Assembly (NCBI GenBank): GCA_947625175.1
Contig: CANQNI010000050.1
Location: 1-9,604, forward strand
Reading direction: 5' to 3'
Length of the DNA stretch: 9,604 nt
DNA from: an uncultured Eubacteriaceae bacterium
GTDB taxonomy: Bacteria; Bacillota; Clostridia; Eubacteriales; Eubacteriaceae
The notes under the pieces are model-generated. The model made no database searches and was not told the origin of the DNA. It worked only from the letters and a program-made list of their open reading frames with translations. The translations under genes were made by a program, and so were the position numbers. This document shows positions 6,625 to 9,604 of the stretch, one piece after another; the first letter of the stretch is position 1, and every line of letters starts with the position of its first letter.

Positions 6625-6989
6625 TGACTACAACTAAAGAACTTATATGTATTTCCTGTCCTATGGGATGTCATTTAAAAGTTACAGTTGATGGAGAAGA
6701 TATTCAGGTGGAAGGTAATACCTGTAAAAATGGTATTACTTATGGAATTGAAGAAGTTACTAATCCAAAAAGAATCATTCCAACTACAGTAATAGTAGAA
6801 AACGGAAAATTACCGCGATTGCCGGTTAAAACATCAGAAGCAGTTCCAAAAGAACTAATTTTTGACATAATGAACGAAGTAAATAAAGTTAAAGTTAAAG
6901 CTCCAGTTAAAATGGGTGATATTATAGTCGAAAATATTTTAGGTACTGGTGCTAATATTATAGCTACTCGTTCAATGGAATCCTTATAA
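6624..6989 (+). CDS. DUF1667 four-cysteine small protein, probable Fe-S subunit
   Basis: This 121-residue protein begins with CxxCxxxC (Cys9, Cys12, Cys16) followed by Cys34 in NTCKNG. The spacing recalls the N-terminal [4Fe-4S] binding region of molybdopterin oxidoreductases, although the molybdopterin domain is absent. DUF1667 proteins commonly sit beside GlpA-like and FAD/NAD oxidoreductase genes, and a role as a small Fe-S subunit of that complex is likely but not proven. A strong GGAGG (6612-6616) lies inside the end of the upstream gene, 7 nt before the ATG. The start codon shares one base with the upstream stop (TAATG), so dosage is linked. There is no membrane segment, so it cannot replace GlpC as a membrane anchor. 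It ends the operon; AT-rich hairpins follow. Confidence 0.85.
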   Translation: MTTTKELICISCPMGCHLKVTVDGEDIQVEGNTCKNGITYGIEEVTNPKRIIPTTVIVENGKLPRLPVKTSEAVPKELIFDIMNEVNKVKVKAPVKMGDIIVENILGTGANIIATRSMESL

Positions 6990-6999
6990 AATTTTATTC

Positions 7000-7018
7000 A
7001 TTAATATTTAATGAAAAT
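7000..7018 (+). terminator. AT-rich hairpin just after the redox operon
   Basis: TTCATTAA pairs perfectly with TTAATGAA around a 3-nt loop, starting about 10 bp past the DUF1667 stop. Only one G-C pair is present and no long T run follows, so it may protect the 3' end of the transcript rather than terminate it. Confidence 0.35.
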
Positions 7019-7023
7019 AATTC

Positions 7024-7050
7024 AATATTTAAAAAAATTTAAATATTTTT
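7024..7050 (+). terminator. A-T only stem with T run, possible terminator
   Basis: AATATTTAAA (7024-7033) and TTTAAATATT (7038-7047) form a perfect 10-bp stem around AAAA, followed by three more T. It has no G-C pairs and so limited stability. It may help the stronger structure downstream end the redox operon. Confidence 0.35.
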
Positions 7051-7073
7051 AAAGTAAATACTATATACTTTGA

Positions 7074-7102
7074 TTGACTCGGAAAAGAAATAGACTTATA
7101 AT
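7074..7102 (+). promoter_or_regulatory. Sigma-A promoter for tilS-ftsH, nested in the terminator repeat
   Basis: The -35 box TTGACT (7074-7079), a 17-bp spacer, and a perfect -10 TATAAT (7097-7102) match the consensus with one mismatch. Predicted initiation is near 7109, giving a leader of about 60 nt before tilS. The -35 box overlaps the left arm of the inverted repeat and the -10 lies in its loop. A transcript starting here would lack the left arm and could not form the hairpin. Confidence 0.85.
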
Positions 7103-7120
7103 ATCTTTTCCGAGTTATTT
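7075..7120 (+). terminator. Strong terminator-like inverted repeat downstream of the redox operon
   Basis: ACTCGGAAAAGA (7077-7088) and TCTTTTCCGAGT (7104-7115) pair perfectly over 12 bp around a 15-nt loop; a G-U and a T-A pair extend the base. TTATTTT follows. RNA arriving from the DUF1667 gene could fold this and terminate. The loop is longer than usual, and the same DNA contains a promoter, so an alternative is a two-armed operator around that promoter. Confidence 0.65.
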
Positions 7121-7125
7121 TAATC

Positions 7126-7164
7126 GGTAATAATTTTTAAAAGATTAATTATTAAATTATTGTT
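7126..7164 (+). promoter_or_regulatory. Possible leader hairpin next to the tilS start
   Basis: AATAATTT (7129-7136) and AAATTATT (7154-7161) form an 8-bp A-T stem, with up to three G-U pairs at its base, around a 17-nt loop. It ends 3-6 nt before the tilS ATG. No Shine-Dalgarno is visible in this leader. The structure is weak and may be chance in AT-rich DNA. Confidence 0.25.
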
Positions 7165-7167
7165 TTT

Positions 7168-8583
7168 ATGAATAAATTAAAAGCTGAAAACTTAGAAATT
7201 AATAATAATGAAACGATTGTTTTAGCTTTATCTGGTGGAATAGATTCTATGGTTTTATTAGATTTATTAAACCGGAAAAAAAATAAAGTAGACTATAATT
7301 TAATAGCTGTTCATATTAATCATCAATTAAGACCTGAATCGAAATTTGAGGAAATTTATTTAAAAAATTATTGTCAGGAAAATAAGATTAAGTTTATTTC
7401 TGAAAAAATTGATTTAGGTAATACTGGAATTGAAGCAAATGCTAGAGCTTTAAGATATTCAGTTTTAAAAAGGATAGCTCAGGAAAATAGTGCAGATAAA
7501 ATAATTACAGCTCATCATAAAAATGATCAAGCTGAAACTATTTTTTTGCATTTATCCCGAGGTTCTGGTAGTAAAGGATTAGAAGGTATTTTAGAAAAAT
7601 CTTATTTAGATTCGTTTGAGTTATACCGTCCCTTTATAAATATAAGTAAAAAAGAAATTATTCAGTATGGTATTGATAATCAGATTCCTTATTTAAATGA
7701 TTTAAGTAATTCTGAAAACCGTTATACTAGAAATATCGTTAGAAATACAATTTTTCCTACTATTGAAGAAAATTTTCCAGAATTTCAAGATAAATTAGTT
7801 CAAACAAGTAATTTTATCCAACAAGAAAATAATTTTGTTAATAATATCATTAATAATATAATAATTAAATGGGTACAAGTTGATCGAGATTTAATTAGTT
7901 TTGATTCTCGAATTTTTACAGATCTAAATCAACTGTTAGAGAAAGAACATTTAGATTATTTTGATAACCAATCAAAAGATTTTTTATTAAAAGAGTTAGT
8001 TAGAAGTAGTATTAGTAAAATCGGATTACTAAAGGATTTTACTGAAAGTCACGTTAAAAATATTATAAGTTTTTTTAAAACTAACGAATCTGGATCTTTA
8101 GATCTTCCAAATAATCTTAAAGCCATTATTGCAAGTGGACAATATATTATTGGATCCAGTGATTTATATGGAAAACAATTCGGTTATTATCCTCTTGAGG
8201 ATATTAACGTTAAAGATAGAGTTTATTATTTTGTTAAAGAGGGTATTTCATTATCGGTAAAAAAAGGTATTCTAAAGGATTTTAGTATTCCAAGTAAAAA
8301 AGAGAAGAGATTATTAATTCCTGAAAAAATCATTAAAAATCAACTTATTGTTAGAGCAAAACTTGAGGGAGATAGAATAAATTTAACTGGAATGAAAAAT
8401 CCAAAAAAGTTGTCACGTTTTTTTATTGATAGAAAGGTCCCGGCGTTTTTAAGAGAGAATATTCCAATCGTTGCTGATACTAATCAAATATTATGGATAC
8501 CTAATTTTTATTTAAACCCTAAAATTAAATTAGATAATCCTAATGAAGAAGTATTGGAGTTAACATTTTCAAAAATTATATAA
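7168..8583 (+). CDS. tilS: tRNA(Ile)-lysidine synthetase TilS
   Basis: TilS uses ATP and lysine to convert C34 of tRNA-Ile(CAU) to lysidine, so that the tRNA reads AUA and is charged with isoleucine. The 471-residue protein has the PP-loop SGGIDS (22-27). HINHQLRPES and TAHHKNDQAET follow, then RGSGSKGLEGI, and the SN-x-Y-x-RN-x-x-R pattern near residues 177-192. A C-terminal TilS domain has VRAKLEGDRINL, a KKLSRFFIDRKVPAFLRENI-type stretch and ILWIPNF. All parts of the Firmicute long form are present. The ATG is the first possible start in frame (an in-frame stop lies at 7153-7155), yet no Shine-Dalgarno precedes it. ftsH follows after 14 bp, a pairing common in Firmicutes. The substrate tRNA-Ile(CAU) is not among the tRNAs in this window. 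Confidence 0.96.
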   Translation: MNKLKAENLEINNNETIVLALSGGIDSMVLLDLLNRKKNKVDYNLIAVHINHQLRPESKFEEIYLKNYCQENKIKFISEKIDLGNTGIEANARALRYSVLKRIAQENSADKIITAHHKNDQAETIFLHLSRGSGSKGLEGILEKSYLDSFELYRPFINISKKEIIQYGIDNQIPYLNDLSNSENRYTRNIVRNTIFPTIEENFPEFQDKLVQTSNFIQQENNFVNNIINNIIIKWVQVDRDLISFDSRIFTDLNQLLEKEHLDYFDNQSKDFLLKELVRSSISKIGLLKDFTESHVKNIISFFKTNESGSLDLPNNLKAIIASGQYIIGSSDLYGKQFGYYPLEDINVKDRVYYFVKEGISLSVKKGILKDFSIPSKKEKRLLIPEKIIKNQLIVRAKLEGDRINLTGMKNPKKLSRFFIDRKVPAFLRENIPIVADTNQILWIPNFYLNPKIKLDNPNEEVLELTFSKII

Positions 8584-8588
8584 AGAGG
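8584..8588 (+). promoter_or_regulatory. Ribosome binding site that sets the TTG start of ftsH
   Basis: AGAGG directly follows the tilS stop and lies 9 nt before TTG at 8598. The next in-frame ATG (8616) would be 27 nt from it, too far for normal initiation, so this site favours the TTG start. Confidence 0.7.
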
Positions 8589-8597
8589 TAAAGAAAA

Positions 8598-9604
8598 TTG
8601 AATAAGTATCTTAAAATGATGGGTTTTTATTTACTTATCTTACTAGTAATAATAGTTGCAGTTACTTTTCTTAATCCAATACAATCTGAAGTTGAGACAA
8701 TTACTTATAGTGAGTTAGTAAATCATTTAGAAAAGAAAGATATAACTGATATTGAACTTAATGAGTCATCTGTCAGTGGAACTTTAAAAGATGGAACAGA
8801 ATTTACTGCAGTTGTTCCCGCTTATGTTATTGATTCTCAGGTAGCTAATTATATTACTGATTCACCTGATATGAATGTAACAGTAGCAAAACCTGTTGAT
8901 TCTTGGTGGATTTCACTAATACCTTCTGCTGTAGTCATAATTATGATGATCGTTTTCTTTATGATTTTTTCACAGCAAGCTGGTGGTGGTGGAAAAGTTA
9001 TGAACTATGGTAAAAGCAAAGCTAAAATGACTAATGGTAATGAAACTTCGGTTACTTTTAGAGATGTGGCTGGGGCTGATGAAGAAAAGCAGGAACTAGA
9101 AGAAGTAGTAGATTTCTTAAAAGCTCCTGAACGTTACCATCGTCTTGGAGCTAGAATTCCTAAAGGAGTTTTATTAGTTGGCCCTCCGGGAACAGGTAAA
9201 ACTTTATTAGCTAAAGCTGTTGCTGGAGAAGCTGGTGTTCCTTTCTTCTTTATTTCTGGTTCTGATTTTGTTGAAATGTTTGTTGGAGTTGGGGCTTCTA
9301 GAGTACGTGATTTATTTGAGTCTGCCAAGAAAAATTCACCTTGTATTATCTTTATTGATGAAATAGATGCTGTTGGACGTCATAGAGGAGCAGGCTTAGG
9401 TGGTGGACATGATGAACGTGAACAAACACTTAACCAATTACTAGTTGAAATGGATGGATTTGGAGTTCACGAAAATGTTATTGTTATTGCAGCTACAAAC
9501 AGACCGGATATTTTAGACCCAGCTTTATTGAGACCAGGAAGATTTGATAGACAAGTTACTGTTGGTGTTCCTGATGTTAAAGGCCGTGAAGCTATTCTTG
9601 ATGT
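8598..9604 (+). CDS. ftsH: FtsH ATP-dependent membrane zinc metalloprotease (5' part, cut by the window end)
   Basis: The visible 335 residues hold a first membrane segment (about 9-25), an extracytoplasmic domain (about 27-103), a second membrane segment (about 104-125), a GGGG linker, and most of the AAA+ ATPase. Walker A is GPPGTGKT (195-202), the pore loop is MFVG (227-230), Walker B is IIFIDE (250-255), and the second region of homology [20 protein letters not shown] (299-318) includes the Arg finger residues Arg312 and Arg315. The HEXXH protease domain lies beyond the window. FtsH forms hexamers in the membrane and degrades misfolded or unassembled membrane proteins and some short-lived regulators. 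The start is TTG, chosen for its Shine-Dalgarno and because it restores a full N-terminal membrane anchor. It is probably co-transcribed with tilS. No defect is seen in the visible part. Confidence 0.97.
   Translation, partial: MNKYLKMMGFYLLILLVIIVAVTFLNPIQSEVETITYSELVNHLEKKDITDIELNESSVSGTLKDGTEFTAVVPAYVIDSQVANYITDSPDMNVTVAKPVDSWWISLIPSAVVIIMMIVFFMIFSQQAGGGGKVMNYGKSKAKMTNGNETSVTFRDVAGADEEKQELEEVVDFLKAPERYHRLGARIPKGVLLVGPPGTGKTLLAKAVAGEAGVPFFFISGSDFVEMFVGVGASRVRDLFESAKKNSPCIIFIDEIDAVGRHRGAGLGGGHDEREQTLNQLLVEMDGFGVHENVIVIAATNRPDILDPALLRPGRFDRQVTVGVPDVKGREAILD

Noticed and set aside
6489..6674. Minus-strand open frame across the FAD/NAD oxidoreductase and DUF1667 junction
   Set aside because: It lies antisense to two well-supported overlapping genes and has no supporting motif.
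9134..9328. Minus-strand open frame inside ftsH
   Set aside because: It is the complement of the highly conserved AAA+ Walker A region of ftsH.

Overview
The window is a very AT-rich stretch of bacterial chromosome. Several traits point to a low-GC anaerobic Firmicute, in the range of Clostridia or Halanaerobiia: Shine-Dalgarno sequences such as GGAGG, tRNA genes with encoded CCA ends, a tilS-ftsH pair, and an oxygen-independent GlpA-type flavoprotein unit. The genus cannot be fixed from this sequence alone.

Left part (1-1320). The window opens in the 3' remnant of a small kinase-like gene. It is broken by an in-frame stop and by a frameshift near its end. An intact nucleotidyltransferase-fold gene follows directly, with its ATG touching the remnant's stop. 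A converging tRNA operon lies on the minus strand. It is read as Leu(TAA), initiator fMet(CAT), elongator Met(CAT), Val(TAC), with a near-consensus promoter in front and an intrinsic terminator behind.

Middle part (1750-7000). A minus-strand SorC/DeoR-type sugar-phosphate-responsive regulator faces a plus-strand operon across a 132-bp AT-rich gap that holds an imperfect palindrome. The operon encodes a divergent GpsA-like NAD(P)-dependent glycerol-3-phosphate dehydrogenase, a GlpA-like FAD dehydrogenase with a C-terminal BFD-type [2Fe-2S] domain, an FAD/NAD(P) pyridine-nucleotide oxidoreductase, and a small four-cysteine DUF1667 protein. The last three genes overlap end to start (8 bp and 1 bp), so they are probably translationally coupled and form one complex. 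A G3P oxidation unit that passes electrons to NAD(P) is the most economical reading. The co-encoded GpsA-like enzyme would run the same type of reaction from the other side. No glycerol kinase, glycerol facilitator or GlpC-like membrane subunit is visible here.

Right part (7000-9604). A 12-bp terminator-like inverted repeat contains a near-perfect sigma-A promoter (TTGACT, 17 bp, TATAAT). It therefore looks as if it both ends the redox operon and starts the next unit, tilS (tRNA-Ile lysidine synthetase) followed by ftsH (membrane AAA+ protease). The ftsH gene starts at TTG and runs off the window end. The hpt gene that often lies between tilS and ftsH is absent.

No CRISPR array, insertion sequence or phage gene was seen. 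The points most worth a second look are the GpsA-like/GlpA-like/DUF1667 operon with its own regulator, the promoter nested in a terminator, and the recently broken kinase gene.
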